This document shows, piece by piece, positions 1 through 11,490 of a stretch of 64,000 bases of DNA (position 1 is the stretch's first letter; each line of letters begins with the position of its first letter). The notes below the pieces were generated by a model. That model made no database searches. It was not told the origin of the DNA and saw nothing but the letters and a program-made list of their open reading frames with translations. The position numbers were made by a program, and so were the translations under genes. Origin of the DNA: Plotosus lineatus (Eukaryota; Chordata; Actinopteri; Siluriformes; Plotosidae); NCBI GenBank assembly GCA_024760905.1, contig CM045729.1:84571550-84635549 (forward strand), read 5' to 3'.

Positions 1-1560
1 ACCGTATTCTCCTCCTTTTCCTCCCCCTTTTCTAAATTTACAAAACAGATTGTATGGAAATCTGACATAGACAAGACACAATGGAAAAAAAGTGGACTGT
101 AGATATTTATCAAGTTGATCTTTAGTATGTAAATTGAAAATAAAAACCCAGCTCAAGATTAAAATTGCACTTATACAGCACAAAACAAGATCATTGAACT
201 GAACTGTGCCATGGATACATTATTAATTCAAGTTTTACTTTCGGCATGAGTTCACATAAGTGTTCAGTCCCATTCAGTCCCATTTATGTGAAAATATGAA
301 TGATGCCTCCTGCAGTGACTTTCCTAGCAATATATTTCTGAAATAAAACAGTCTATGTGGTCATATTATATGCATGAGCTTTAAAGACTGGGGTTAGTAA
401 TAACACCATGGTCCCTTAATGCTGCACATGATGAAACTATATTTTTTAATTTTTTTATATCTGTGGTCTGAACACAAATTGTTCTGTCTTAACAGCATTT
501 GTACAGAGAAAGTTAGAGTTGCATTAAGTTTTAAAGCATCCATTGTACTTTACAGATTTCTCAACCTAATGGTTCAGGTGTGTCTCGTGTGCCTTTGATG
601 CAATATACAACTCTGTGTCAGGTACATACAAGTGGAAGCTAAGACTATGTTCATGAATTGGGTGACCCAAAAGGAGCATGCATCATGGAAAAGGCATAAA
701 CCAAACTTAATATTAGTGAGTACAGAGAAGGGTCAATTTACTTCTCCAAACTAATATTGTTAAATGAGACCAAAACCAGAAGACGACATAAATCCCACTA
801 GCATTTTCTCATCTAATACGTGGAATTGAATGATCAACAAGTCAAAAACTGCACTGAGAGCATGTAAAACATGCAAAGAGACACAACCCTGATCAGAGGC
901 CAGTTACAGTTTCAGTTAAAAGTTGCAGTTTATGTGCTACGATGAGGGCAGAATCCTGATGGCTATATTTTATGAATATTGTTTTTTACAGAGATATGAA
1001 CATAACTGTTTGGAGATTGAGGGAGGTTAGATATTGGCCTGGTACAGACAGCTGACAGAATAGTTGAATAGCAGTTATAAACTCAAAGACATATTTATTC
1101 CCACTTCGAAAGACACTTAGATGAAGACTGTTGTAGATCCTTCTTGTATCATGATAACTGGGGGTTCAAGAAGTGCTTGAGGCTCAAAATGAGTAAGGTG
1201 CACAGTTGGGTGTTACCCAATTCATCAGGTGACATGGTGTGCAGGTCCAGACCTAATATAGAAGAGAAGTCTTATTCATCACAGATGCAGGAGAAGGAAC
1301 AAAAACATACATCAGATAATATGAAATTCAAGACATTAGCATGTGATGATTTGATGTCTGACTCACAGCAAGAAGGGATCAATTTACATGGCTCAAGAGT
1401 TTCTGGGTGGAGTTTGTATGGTATTAAAATGAAAAAAAAGTTTTTGTGTGTTTTTTTTTTTTCATTTGTAAATAGTGCTATAAAAATGCAACATTCTGGA
1501 TCAATTGGCTGAGAGATTGTATTCAGATTTAGAGAGATTTGTATTTAGAAAAGAGTTTAG
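1..1560. other. AT-rich non-coding stretch, nothing recognised
   Basis: No motif, repeat end or domain that I recognise. A 122-codon open frame at 1144-1512 (plus) has low-complexity, basic composition, no domain and no splice context, so I treat it as chance. Short A and T runs occur (for example 1431-1462). Confidence 0.5.
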
Positions 1561-2270
1561 TCTCTGTGAGGTTGCCTCTTTACGTATTACGTCATCCTTT
1601 CCCGCGCTTTTTTCAGTTAGGCAGGCTTGAGACATCATGAGAGGGTGACGTCCGTGAGTCATCGTTCAAATTGTCAGTGCTAAAAGCACAATGGATCAAA
1701 TACCAGGTGAGATTCATGAACATAAAAAATCGTCATTTAAGAATAATGATAGGTTTGTATTTTTATGAGGTAGAAATAGTTTATTGAGTTCATTTTACTA
1801 AAAAAACCCACATTTTATATGAGTGACGTTTTCGTCACATCAGGGGTATGGACAAGCTTGGCTGTCAACAGTGATTACTTACAACATAGTTTACAAATAG
1901 TATAATTCCTGCAAAAAAAAATATTGAGCTCGATGGAGATCTGGCCGTTATAATAGATGAACTCGCCCTAATGTCAACTGCAGATGATTCTAGTGTAAGC
2001 AGAGCAACAAGACAAAATCTCACTCGACAGTGGTTAGTCCTTCAAAAAGAAAATCCTTCAGTTACTGTGCCCTTCCTTGGTCCTGATCCAACTTGTTCAA
2101 CTGAAATTCGGACGTGGAATATTTTGCTGCGGGACTGTCAGACCATCAAGATTACCAAGATTATCAAAGAATATGAAATGTTAAAAAGCAATAACGAAAA
2201 AAGGATGAGGTGCAGTCAAAGCTGATAAAGTAGAGAATGAGAACTCAGTAGCAGTATACATATGTAAAAT
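1560..2270 (+). other. possible 5' part of a piggyBac-type element
   Basis: This stretch lies directly upstream of recognisable piggyBac C-terminal coding sequence and contains an 84-codon open frame (1971-2225). That frame does not itself show piggyBac motifs. It could be the degraded N-terminal half of the transposase gene or unrelated DNA. No 5' terminal inverted repeat flanked by TTAA was found. Confidence 0.25.
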
Positions 2271-2737
2271 AGTTCAACAATAGAGTCATGAACATGTTAT
2301 TATCTACGTTCGCAAAAGTTGACCCCCTTACTACAGGACATCGCTTTGATTCCAAAACAAAGAAGATAGTTGAAATTGATTTGTCCTGATATCGAGAAGC
2401 AGTACAATAAATCAATGTGAGGAGTAGATTTAGCCGATCAACTAATCTCACATTATAGGAATCCCATCCGATCTAAAAAATATTATATGAGACTAATGTT
2501 CCTGTCAGTGGAGCTGATAAAGGCTGGTAAAGTGGGCAGGAAGAAGAGGGAGAAGAACCTGCTTCTAGCACAGGGCAAAGCAAGCCTCCTAAAAAGGGCT
2601 GTCATCGTCCTTCATTTGCCGTTGAAAAAGACGGCGTTGGGCATCTTTCACGAATTACAGGAAAAAGGCAAAGATGCAAAAAATGCAATGTGAGCCCAAA
2701 CAGCAAATCCAACTGCTTTGAGGCTTACCATGAGTAG
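2271..2737 (+). pseudogene. piggyBac-type transposase, C-terminal remnant
   Basis: PiggyBac transposases cut and paste at TTAA. Broken frames here read through the end of the catalytic domain. A segment near 2285-2310 reads like NMLLSTF, followed by CPDIEKQYNKSM and GVDLADQLISHYRNPI, which is the family's conserved YN-MGGVD-D region. The C-terminal cysteine domain follows (CKKCN...SNCFEAYH, about 2675-2731), ending at a TAG at 2735-2737. A one-base frameshift near 2385 and a stop replacing the first Gly of MGGVD show it is dead. Upstream catalytic Asp residues are missing or unrecognisable, so the copy is truncated. Confidence 0.75.
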
Positions 2738-3211
2738 TTGCAGGATAATGTACCGCAGAACTGTGAACACCCTTATTTTCATACCCAAGGATTTTCTATA
2801 AGTTTTTTATTTCAACGTTATCCATTTTATTTTACATACATTTATAAGTACCATTTGCGTCAGTATTTCTATGCCAAAATATTCTTATAAAGCTCATTTT
2901 ATACCATTACTTTTGTAAAAGAGATTTTTTGTCAAGGTTTGTGATATATTGTGATACATTATTGATAATGCAATAAAGGATATGTGATTAAAAAAAATCT
3001 TTTACTTTTCACTTTACAAGATTTGTGTGTTTCCTACTGATGTGAGTTCATCACCCATTATTATTAATATTTATTCAATCTTTCATACCAGATGTGACAA
3101 ATTCATATTTTCAGTTCATTTTTTTTTTTTAAACCAGCTTACCTAAGCACCCCCACCCCCCCCCAAAAAAAAAAAAAAAGCATGAAATGTTTTTTTTTAC
3201 AGCTAGAAAAT
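2738..3211. other. AT-rich 3' part of the piggyBac relic, low complexity
   Basis: Non-coding, with an AATAAA at about 2971. It carries a T run (about 3119-3131), a C-rich patch and an A run (about 3150-3180). This is plausibly the 3' untranslated part of the transposon. Confidence 0.35.
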
Positions 3212-3232
3212 AATTCAGGGTGTAAGGGTTAA
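3212..3232 (+). repeat. candidate 3' terminal repeat of the piggyBac relic with TTAA
   Basis: The segment cagggtgtaaggg followed by TTAA (3229-3232) reads, on the minus strand, as TTAA then CCCTTACACCCTG, which is the style of a piggyBac terminus. It lies about 490 bp downstream of the transposase stop. The partner terminus is not found, so this is only a candidate. Confidence 0.4.
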
Positions 3233-3524
3233 AGCCATAATTTTTAGTTTTGGTCTCTGGCATGTTTAGTTCAAACCGAGAATATATCAGTGTTATACTC
3301 ATATAGCATAAATCCGGCTACAGGTATCTCCAGGGTGCCGTGTCTACATCTGACCTAACAAATACTCTAGTGCAGGGGTGGGCAATTATTTTGGCTCGGG
3401 GGCTTCATTGACTTTTAAATTTTGACAAACGGGCTGGGTCAGGAAGATACAATAAAAAATGCATTTTTTTAACTTCCATATCAAACATAAGCAGAAAAAA
3501 GTCTTAAAATATTAACATTCCCTT

Positions 3525-3954
3525 TTAGTAGGCGCAGTGTTGTTGATCACCCGTTTTTGCCAGTGCATCGAAACTTGGTGGTAATTCTATTGTGGCAATT
3601 CTCAGAACAAATTTGAGGTGTTCATCACTCAATCGGGGACTGTGGGGTGCTTTGTTGGTGTTCATCACACTAAAAGTCTGTTCACACGCATATGTTGTGT
3701 CAAACAACAACAACAGCATCCTCTGTGCAAGTTTCTGGATGTTTGGAAATTTGGCTGCACTGAAGCATAAAACTTATCCAGTTGAAGAGAGTTGAACTCT
3801 TCTTCTTTAACATCATGTCACATTGGAGATCAATCAGTTCCAAGTGCAACTCCTGTGAGAAGGGACATGACACCAGTTGATGTGCCCTGTCAATGTTTCC
3901 AAAATCACAAAACTGACGATACAGATCATCCAGTGCTTTCCTGGATTTGTTCAC
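3525..3954 (-). pseudogene. hAT transposase C-terminal dimerisation region, broken
   Basis: Two overlapping minus-strand frames carry the conserved end of a hAT transposase. The upstream one has CPFSQELHLELIDLQCD. The downstream one has the dimerisation motif YACEQTFSVMN followed by LSDEHLKFVLRIAT. The frames are offset near 3705-3715, so at least one frameshift separates them. The order and spacing match the GTF2IRD2-like hAT group, so I am confident of the family but not of the subfamily. Confidence 0.75.
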
Positions 3955-4165
3955 ATGTTGCGGGGTCTCTTTTAATGTGGCAAGTGTGAGGGAAATGAGT
4001 GAATGACTTGTCTGAGATTTGTTTTGAAAATAAGACTAGCATGGTTTAGAAGCCTCTGATGTTTATTTGTATTTCTGTGTCATTCCGCTCAGGTACATTG
4101 TCAGTGTTCTGAAGGAGCTCCAAAAATTAAAGAATCTCCTGTTTGAGCTCCAGACCCATTGACAT

Positions 4166-4476
4166 CGATTAACTGTTTGGGTTTTTACACCCGAGCCTAG
4201 CGGCTCATGAGGCCGGTGCTTATCCCCGGTTTCCGTAGCGTGAAGCAATCAGGAGTTGAACTCCTCCTGGATAGGATGCTAGTCCATCGCAGGTTATCTT
4301 CCCAGTATATTTTTACTGGTACAAATTTATACTGCTGGGTGAACAGAGGCACACTTGTGGTTGAGACCTTGCCCGGGGGTCTTAGCACAGTGAGGGTCTC
4401 AGTGGGATTTGAACTCACAACCTCCCGATCATGAGCCCAACACTCTAACCACTACACCATCGGTTCCACACCGGCT
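4166..4476 (-). repeat. SINE-B copy 1, full length with 9-bp target duplication
   Basis: Read on the minus strand, this 311-bp unit starts with a tRNA-like head. An A-box-like GTGTAGTGGTTAG is followed by a B-box-like GGTTGTGAGTTCAAATCCC. It ends in the conserved gagcc..cgggtgtaaaaacccaa segment. It is flanked by CATTGACAT at 4157-4165 and 4477-4485. The target is the minus-strand hAT relic, so the SINE is younger than that element. Other copies lie at about 26.8, 44.4 and 59.1 kb. Confidence 0.8.
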
Positions 4477-4814
4477 CATTGACATACTTTCCCCACACTG
4501 AACCAGCGGACATTAGAAGGTAGAAGTCAAGTCCCTGTGATCAGCATCAGATTCTTCAGGAAAATGAATAAACTGACGATGATGAAGTCCCATTGCTCAA
4601 ATAAACTTAACGAGTTTCACAACGGCTTCACTATGTGGTCAAGCTGCACCATGGATTAACACAGTGCTTCCTGATGAATTATGCATATATCCTTGTGCTT
4701 GATTATTGGATGGAAGTTTCTCAGGTTAAGGTGTTTTGCTAAGCCTGCATGCTCACGACCAACCTATCAGCGGTATCCAGATGTTCTTGTGGAGACAGGT
4801 TCTTGGCATGATTG

Positions 4815-5150
4815 GCATGCCTGTGTTAAGCCTGGGGTGTGTGCGAAGGACCCAGAGATGCAGGAGACCAAAAGAAAGTTCAAATGCTTTATTAAACACT
4901 AGAGATAGTAAATTACGGGAATATTGAGTCAAGGGAACTGGTCGAGCACGAAGCAAGAACCAGGGGTCAAAGAGAAAGCCAAGGAGCAGAGTCCCGGGGA
5001 AAACAATCTTCTGACATCGGAGGGAAACGCGCCACTCCCATTTATAGCTGGCTGCTTGCTGATTGCAGATAGGGACTAGGTGCGCTCCGCTTAGAACTCG
5101 CCTACCGGCAACCACCACACCCCTCGCCAGCACCTGCAATGATTAAAGAA
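4815..5150 (-). repeat. LTR-like segment or old retroelement end (minus)
   Basis: On the minus strand a TATAAA-like box (about 5040) lies about 160 bp upstream of an AATAAA (about 4885-4890). The block is GC-richer than its flanks. That spacing suggests an LTR or another compact RNA polymerase II unit. I cannot define TG/CA ends with a target duplication, and no gag or pol is nearby, so a solo LTR is only a possibility. Confidence 0.3.
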
Positions 5151-5258
5151 GAGTTAATTCCGCAAGCCAGCACAGACCATAAGAGCTTGGTGGGAAAGCT
5201 GCAGCTGATGTTGTATTATTTTAAAACTGCAATGGTTTCTTAGCAAATAAGACATACA

Positions 5259-6230
5259 GCCTTTGAAAAAAAAAAGTATTTAGGTGTCCATTTTTTCTGA
5301 ATCACTCGATAGTCACTGTCCCCTTTTCTTTCCTCTGACATTGCTGCAGATTTTTTTTTTTTTTAACAAAAAAGCACAAGGTCGATCAGATTACATGAAG
5401 AGCACCTATGAACGGTATGTTTCAAGTGTTGATACAGATTCTCAATTGAATTTAGGACTGGATGCTGACTGGGTCATTGTAACACTTGAATATGCTTCAT
5501 CCAATCAATTTCATTGTAGCTTCGGTTGCACGTTTAGGTTAATTGTCTTTCTGCAAGGAATGCCAGCATTAAGTATTTTTCAGACTCTAACAGGTTTTAC
5601 TTTCACCAGTGGTTTTCTTTTCGTCACTTTTCCATAATGGCCTGATCAATGTATTGCACAACTCTTAGTTGTCCTGTGGTCAAATTCTCCCCACTGAACT
5701 ATGGTCCGGCCAGAGTTACCATGAACCTCTTGGCTGTTTCTCTGATTAATGCTCTTCATGCCTGGCCTGTCAGTTTACCACGGACTGCCATGTCTTGGTA
5801 GGTTGGCATTTTTTTCCCTTGCCATTTTAGGATGATGGATTGAATGGTGTTCCAAGATAGGAATTTTTAATAGCTCAGCTCTGGTTTATATTCTCTATTT
5901 GCTCTATTGTGTGCTGCTTGGGCTTCAGGAGAGTGTTTATTAACAAATGTTCTCGAACAAACACACCTTCAGGCCTTCACAGAGCATTTGTATTTACACT
6001 GAGATTAGATTTCACACTGGTGGACTTTGTTTACTTATGAGGGAATGTCGAAAGAAAATTGGTTGAACTTTTAATTAGGATTTTTTTTAAATTTTCAAAA
6101 CCATGCATCGTTTTCCTTTCATGTTCCATTCTTCACAATTGTGCATCACTTTGTGTTGGTCGATGAGATAACATCCCAATAAAAGAAATTCATGTTTGTA
6201 AATCTAATGTGAAAAAGGTGGAAAGTTATT
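5259..6230 (-). mobile_element. Tc1-like DNA transposon relic (minus)
   Basis: The left edge after TA (5257-5258) begins cagcctttgaaa, resembling a Tc1-like terminus. Minus-strand sequence from about 5860 to 5650 reads as an eroded N-terminal helix-turn-helix region. It contains WNTIQSIILKW, then a GKLTGQA/LIRETAKR-like stretch, as in Tc1 transposases. The stretch 5440-5600 corresponds to the SPDLNPIEN-proximal region read antisense. Many stops and a large internal loss show it is inactive. Assignment rests on recalled Tc1 consensus patterns. Confidence 0.6.
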
Positions 6231-6650
6231 TTTTTCATTAAATAAGTTCATATTCCATGTTTCTGAGTATGTTATTTGCTGTTTTGCTCCATGGAAGTCT
6301 GATTATGAGTTTAATGGTTCAATTGTGTTTGCATTTCAAGTAGTGATGCATGAGCCTCTATTGCTCTGGGTTTCCTTTTCATTCCAAATAGTATATATTA
6401 TTTTTAAATTGCAGTACACCCTTATGCAATCAATAATACATCTAAGACAAACAGTCAGCATAATCTGATCTAGCATATCCATTTTATTGGGATTTCTGTT
6501 GTTTTGGGCCCATGCTGACACAGGATAGATCACGGGACAATCATCCAAGTCATGTTCCATGCCTGCTCTGATCAGGAGCTTCAGTGCATGGGCATGATCC
6601 ACTAAACACATGTACAGGGTACCAGACCTGGAATCTAGTTCTGTGTCTTT

Positions 6651-6652
<2 letters not shown>

Positions 6653-6722
<70 letters not shown>
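6653..6722. repeat. (TC)n(AC)n microsatellite
   Basis: A compound dinucleotide array: TC from 6653 to 6690, then AC to 6722. It produces long spurious open frames on both strands. Confidence 0.95.
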
Positions 6723-6728
<6 letters not shown>

Positions 6729-6794
6729 TAGATCAACAAACTAAAGTGGGAAAAAGTATGAGGAACATAATAGAATAAAAGTGCAAATGGGGGT

Positions 6795-6992
6795 AAGGTG
6801 CCTGTCTATGGTCAGAGGTTCATGGAAAAGAGCCATTGCTGACTTTTGTCAAGAGTAGGCTGCATAGCCTTGCAATGGCCATGTGATTTGTCCAGGATGT
6901 ATTCGGCCCCCCAACCCCACACCCCCACCCTAGAGTTGGCTGAAATGAGGCCCTCATTTGGATTGAGCGGTTCATAAAATGGATGAATGAAT
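6795..6992 (+). repeat. SINE-A fragment, 5' truncated (plus)
   Basis: Carries the SINE-A body (ccattgctgacttttgtcaa, then a caggatgtattcggcc variant). It ends in the L2-like tail gattgagcggttcataaaatgg followed by atgaatgaa. The tRNA-like head is missing. Confidence 0.7.
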
Positions 6993-7191
6993 TACATCAG
7001 GAGAATGACAGTGCATTTAAAATAATGATACAAAACACCCATTATGACACAAAGAGAAGTACCTTTCCATGAAATAACATTGCACTCTTTCTTTTGTGTA
7101 CGTCCTTATCGTAAAATCCTTCTGTTTCAACGTAGTTGTTTTTTAAGCCATGTATGGTACTTAACCACATCGGTTTAAATACTTTGAGACA

Positions 7192-7195
<4 letters not shown>

Positions 7196-7235
<40 letters not shown>
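7196..7235. repeat. (GT)n microsatellite
   Basis: About 20 uninterrupted GT units. Confidence 0.95.
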
Positions 7236-7239
<4 letters not shown>

Positions 7240-7284
7240 GCTTGAGTGTTGGAGTACTGTGTGTACAGGAGCTTAAATTTGAAG

Positions 7285-7900
7285 GTAAATCATAAATCAT
7301 AAATGTTTTGATTATATTTTGTCTCTGTGTCTTTCAAAGGACTTTTTACTGAGCTGTTCATCTGTCGTCTTTCATGCAAATTGGCTCATGCAAACTACTT
7401 AATCCTTATTTTGTACTTTACATTAACTCTGATTAAATCAAATTACAGTGACTGACACACTGATCAAGGTGAGTGAAAAAGTTTGCACACCTTCAGGACA
7501 CAATATTTAATTTATATGGTTATATATTTTTTTCTTCATAGGATTACAATCTTCATATTCAGCCAGAAAATTAAACACTGAACTTTATAACTGTGACACA
7601 TTCTTGTTTATACTTGGAGCACAAGGGATGTAAACAGATAGGTTGAGTGTGGAAGGTGTATACGGAAATTTATTTTCCCAATTTATAAAAGTTCCACAAA
7701 AATGGCATCCACACACAAATAAATAAATAAATAGAATAAACTTAGTACCTGAAGTAATGATAGTAGTCTGTCATGAGCTTTAAAGGACAGGTCATCGTGG
7801 CTCTGACTATAGGCTACATCGATCCAAGATGCAAAACAGGGCCACCATAGTACAAGGTGAGAAGTGTGAAAGGTGAAGAGAGACAAGTGACAAATTATTT
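7285..7900 (+). repeat. unclassified repeat U, copy 1
   Basis: Shares ordered blocks with copies at 34.6, 39, 49.5 and 62 kb. The blocks are: gtctctgtgtctttcaaagg; a gcaaattggct..gcaaac block; gacacactgatcaaggtgagtg; cttcaggacacaa; and a distal ggacaggtca..gatccaagatgcaaaa block that runs into gtacaaggtgagaagtgtgaaagg. No open frame is conserved among copies. The class (DNA transposon, LTR or duplicated locus) is unknown. Confidence 0.6.
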
Positions 7901-8165
7901 ATAATTCAATTCAGTTTTATTTGTATTTTCATAATAGACATTATCGCAAAAAATTGGCTTACAAATTTGGTAAAGAAATTACACTTATTGTTTTTAACAT
8001 GTTCCTTCAGTCCTTGTACATCCCTAAAGAGCAAGGCTATGGTGACAGTATCAAGAAAAGACTCCCTCAAACAACACAGGGAAGAAACCTTGGAAGGAAC
8101 CAAACTCAAAGGAAAACCCATCCTCATTTTAGTGAAACCAGATAAAATACAAGCCATGTAGCAGA
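7900..8165 (-). repeat. LINE-type 3' end with AATTGAATT-like tail (minus)
   Basis: Read on the minus strand, the block ends in aaataaaactgaattgaatt. It contains the gttccttcc-aaggtttcttcc and gggagtcttttcttgat phrases of a common fish LINE/SINE 3' region. The tail is at the low-coordinate end (7905-7925). No coding sequence remains. Confidence 0.5.
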
Positions 8166-8259
8166 AATTACTGTAGTTTAACATGAAGTGTAGTTTGGTC
8201 TCTTATAACTGCAATGGTGACTGTACTCCTAAATCATTTCAGTAAAATAATTTATATGG

Positions 8260-8398
8260 CTGCCCTGAGATGGCCTGGCAAGCTGTCCAGGGTGTACTAT
8301 GCCATCACCCAGAGTCAGCTGAGATGGGCGCCAACCTTCTCGCGACCCACGTTAAAATTGAGGGGTTCAGAAAATGAATGAATCAATGAATCAATGAG
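8260..8398 (+). repeat. SINE-A tail fragment (plus)
   Basis: Contains gatggcctggcaagctgtcc, gagatgggcgccaacct and the terminal ggttcagaaaatgaatgaat. This is the 3' half of SINE-A; the head is absent. Confidence 0.75.
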
Positions 8399-8429
8399 TT
8401 TATATCACCAGTACTGATAAGTCATCTTC

Positions 8430-8710
8430 ACTGTTTATGAGTGAATATTTACTCCTAGATGGATCAGTTTCAGAAGGAGGGAGGGACATCCAAGATAATA
8501 TTCTCTATTTTTACTTCAAGTTTAATGTATATACAGTAATTACTTATGCTTATATTCTTCTCATGACAGTGTTAATTGCAGTTTACTGTGTCATTTGTAC
8601 CTTTTTAACTTGTTTGCACCTTTTATAGTTGAGAGCCTCATAAAAAATCCCGTTTTGTGTGAACATAATGACAATAAAGACTCTTGAATCTCTCGAATCT
8701 CTTGAATCTA
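8430..8710 (+). repeat. retroelement 3' end with AATAAA and short tandem tail
   Basis: AATAAA lies at 8673-8678, and the sequence closes with an imperfect 9-10 bp repeat (ctcttgaatct, 8680-8708). That is typical of a fish LINE/SINE 3' terminus with a slipped tail. Upstream 63 codons are open but hydrophobic and unrecognised. Confidence 0.45.
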
Positions 8711-9073
8711 AGATGAGACCGCTAACCAGTAGTAGCACATCCGGATGGGTAACAGGATAACAAATCCTGCATCACACACTCACTTGACACTTTCAAAAAG
8801 GTGAAATAGAAAGAACAGTCTGCAGTGTCCATATTTTTAATCAAATAATAAACTAATTTATAACAGCAGCAAGGCAGTCAATGATTGCATAGCAGGCTAC
8901 ATTAGGGCTACAGAATTGACAACCTCAGGAATGAGCTATATTACAGTAGTGGTGGTCTATAGATTCACCCCCTTGAGAATTGTGACATTTTTGATCACCT
9001 GATATTTTTTGTAAATTTGTTCTTCAAAAAAAAATTTTTTTTTAAGTTTGTGATGGATTCATGACTTCTTAAA

Positions 9074-9104
<31 letters not shown>

Positions 9105-9655
9105 GCAGCTGTGTTCTTAGATTGGGGAATCCCATAGCTCTTGTAAATTGAAAGCATATGCCAATTGTTCAAATTATGATAGGTGAATACCTCTAAATTT
9201 CCATAAAAGTATATAGGAGCATGTGTGAACACAATTATCCATGAAGACAGAAACAATAATAAAGTGAACCTGCAAATCTATGGAAGTATTAGAATCTAAC
9301 AGGAGCAAACATTTTACTTCCTATAAAGTAAAAGCGCTACAGAGGGATGTTATTTCCAGATGAGATTCAGTAATGTTAATAGCAGAGAAATGGAAAAAAG
9401 TGCTCTGACCAAAATTCAATGTCCAAGGAAACAAAATTGCAAAAGGCATGAGATATTGTAATTGCAGGTGCCGTCATACTCCATCAATCACAGTTTATCC
9501 AAACATTAATTATGTGGTACTTTTCACAATTGAGCTATGAAAGTGGATTGGAAGAAGGTGTACAATCTACTACACCTATAATTTGGTTAGGGCAGCAACA
9601 GAATTTAATCCCTTAATTGCAAGCTGCTGTGTTCAACGTATAGAAATTTAACATA
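8711..9655. other. non-coding, nothing recognised apart from a poly(T)
   Basis: AT-rich with a 27-base T run at 9078-9104. The poly(T) could be the reversed A-tail of a retroposed copy, but I see no recognisable body next to it. Confidence 0.45.
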
Positions 9656-9659
9656 TTTA

Positions 9660-10960
9660 AATCCTTGGAGGAGGAGTTTATGGTTACCAGAGCTAGAGAG
9701 GTGGTGCTATACAGGGACTCCAGCGATCCAAAGGTGGCTAATGCTGGAATCCAAGTGAGGACGGGCAGGAAGTGGAAGGTGGAAGAGGCCGTTCAAATGG
9801 CGGAAGCTAGACTGTGCCACAAGGCTCTGGTGGGAGTGGTATCGAGGGGCCGAGCTGGCTTAGGTTCCTTCTCAACTCCACAAATGAACATCAGGGAGAA
9901 GGAGGGAAGGCGCCTGGTCCAAGAGGAGGTGAGAGCTGCTGTGGAGGAAACAAGATCCTGCAAGGCGGTGGGCATGAGACAACAGGGAGCCTGGACAAGA
10001 TGGGAAAATGCACTTGAGAGGAAAGTAACCTGGACTGAGATCTGGAAAGCTGAGCCTTACTGCATCAGATTTCTCATCCAGGCTGTGTACAATGTGCTGC
10101 CTAGTCCATCGAACCTGCACACTTGGGACTTAGCGGAGTCACCAGCCTGCCCATTGTGTTCCAAGAGAGGCACCTTAGAACATGTCCTAAGCTGTTGCAC
10201 TACAGCATTGGGAGAAGGCGCTACTGGTGGAGGCATGACCAAGTCCTGAAGGCCATCGCCGAGGCCATCAGCACGGGATTGGCTTGGGCAAAACAATTCC
10301 CCCCCCCGAAAAACATCATTGCCTTTGTGAGGGCTGGGGAGCAGGCTGCCCCAACTAACAGGCCACCAGCAGGCATTCTGACCTCTGCAAGAGACTGGCA
10401 GCTGTTAGTGGATCTTGAACGTCAGTTGAAGTACCCTAGCCATATTGCGGTCACCACCCTCCGTCCTGACATTGTCCTTGTGTCAGAGGCCACCAAGCAA
10501 GTGGAGCTGCTGGAGTTGACTATCCCGTGGGAAGACCGCCTGGAAGAAGCCTTTGAGAGGAAGCTTTCCAAGTACACAGAACTGGTGAAAGACTGTCAGC
10601 AATTAGGATGGAGGGTGAAGTGCCTTCCAGTGGAGGTTGGCTGCATAGGCTTTGCAGCCTGGTCCTTCGCCAAAGCTCTGGGTTGTCTAGACATCGTTGG
10701 GCAAAAGAGGAGAGGAGCCATCCGCAATACCACTGAAGCGGCAGCGAGGGCCTCAAGATGGCTGTGGCTCAAGAGAGGAGAACTATGGAGTCATGGTAGC
10801 TAGTGTGCCAACTGGACACAAGCCAGGGTCTGATCAGCCCCCGCTGGGTCACCTGAATGAGGGTGTATGATGTTGAAAGACCCAAAACACCCAATGATTC
10901 CAGGAACATCACTGATGATGTGTCCAGTCGCATGAGTAGATGTATTTACATAGTCAGATC
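9660..10960 (+). mobile_element. RLE-type non-LTR retrotransposon, 5' truncated copy 1
   Basis: A LINE truncated at its 5' end. It begins mid-protein at about 9660, after the reverse transcriptase core. It retains the thumb/connector region, the restriction-like endonuclease and about 150 bp of 3' UTR containing acatcactgatgatgtg. It lies 500 bp upstream of a longer relative in the same orientation. The RLE points to the R2/R4/NeSL-like group rather than APE-type LINEs; I cannot settle the clade. Confidence 0.8.
9665..10803 (+). pseudogene. RLE LINE polyprotein, C-terminal part, one frameshift
   Basis: The protein would nick target DNA and prime reverse transcription. The first frame (9665-10249) ends in a zinc-knuckle-like CPLC..GTLEHVLSCC (from 10148). 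After a one-base shift near 10190-10220 the second frame (to 10803) carries YWWRHD, then LRPDIVLVS with the PD at 10465-10470. ELTIPWED follows, then a Lys-rich KYTELVKD segment and PVEVGC. CCHC, RHD, PD-X(n)-E/D and K in this order define an R2-type restriction-like endonuclease. All key residues survive, so damage is limited to the frameshift and the missing 5' part. Confidence 0.8.
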
Positions 10961-11490
10961 AGTTGAATTGTACCATCCAGGACTCATGGGAAGACGAATG
11001 TGATGCCTGTGATGGTATACCCACCTGGTCTAAAAAACTCCCTTTGAAATGTTTTGATGTTTTGCTATAAAATTAAATTTTCAAATATTTATTGTAGTGT
11101 CAATAACCGAGCCTGAAGTGTAAATGTATTTTATAATACACCATGGACACAGATGAGCTCCCAGCAAAGGCAGGTGCAGAGCTTACAATCTGTGTAATGG
11201 TCTCTCCTGAAACTCCTTTTGCAGCTTCGATTGCATTTTTTATATAACTTATATTTTCAGTCCTATGCAAAAGTTAATAAAGTTACAAACTTTGCTATAG
11301 ATTTTATTTTATAATTTGTAAATTAGTAAGTTAGTAAAATAGAATAAATTAAAAACTTTAGATTTACACACATTATGTTTCCAGCACAAAATGAAATGTG
11401 ACAGAAAAAAAAATGTGAGTACAAGGTGAGAATAATTACAGCAGGATATTATGTATAAGAGTTGACTTTTCAGACAAAAATATAATGAAT
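10961..11490. other. AT-rich spacer between two RLE LINEs
   Basis: No repeat end or coding motif recognised. This is the flank of both LINE copies and may be unique sequence. Confidence 0.4.

Larger units (their letters stand above)
3373..4810 (-). mobile_element. hAT-superfamily transposon relic (minus), interrupted by a SINE
   Basis: The plus-strand left edge begins CAGGGGTGGGCAA (3373), a hAT/Charlie-style terminus. It is preceded by CTCTAGTG (3365-3372), close to the hAT target preference nTCTAGAn. Transposase coding lies on the minus strand. The far end shows an IHHQEALC-like stretch near 4680 and a SNVRW-S-GKVCQ stretch near 4500-4530, both typical of hAT transposases related to GTF2IRD2/ZBED proteins. 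The C-terminal dimerisation segment sits near 3640-3720. Frames are broken and the outer (5') terminus is not seen. A SINE at 4166-4476 splits it. Confidence 0.75.

Noticed and set aside
1144..1512. 122-codon open frame
   Set aside because: No domain, no homology that I recognise, low-complexity end, and no promoter or splice context.
6336..6778. Long open frames on both strands rich in Ser/Leu, Cys/Val or Arg/Glu
   Set aside because: They come from the (TC)n(AC)n array, which has no stop codons in some frames.
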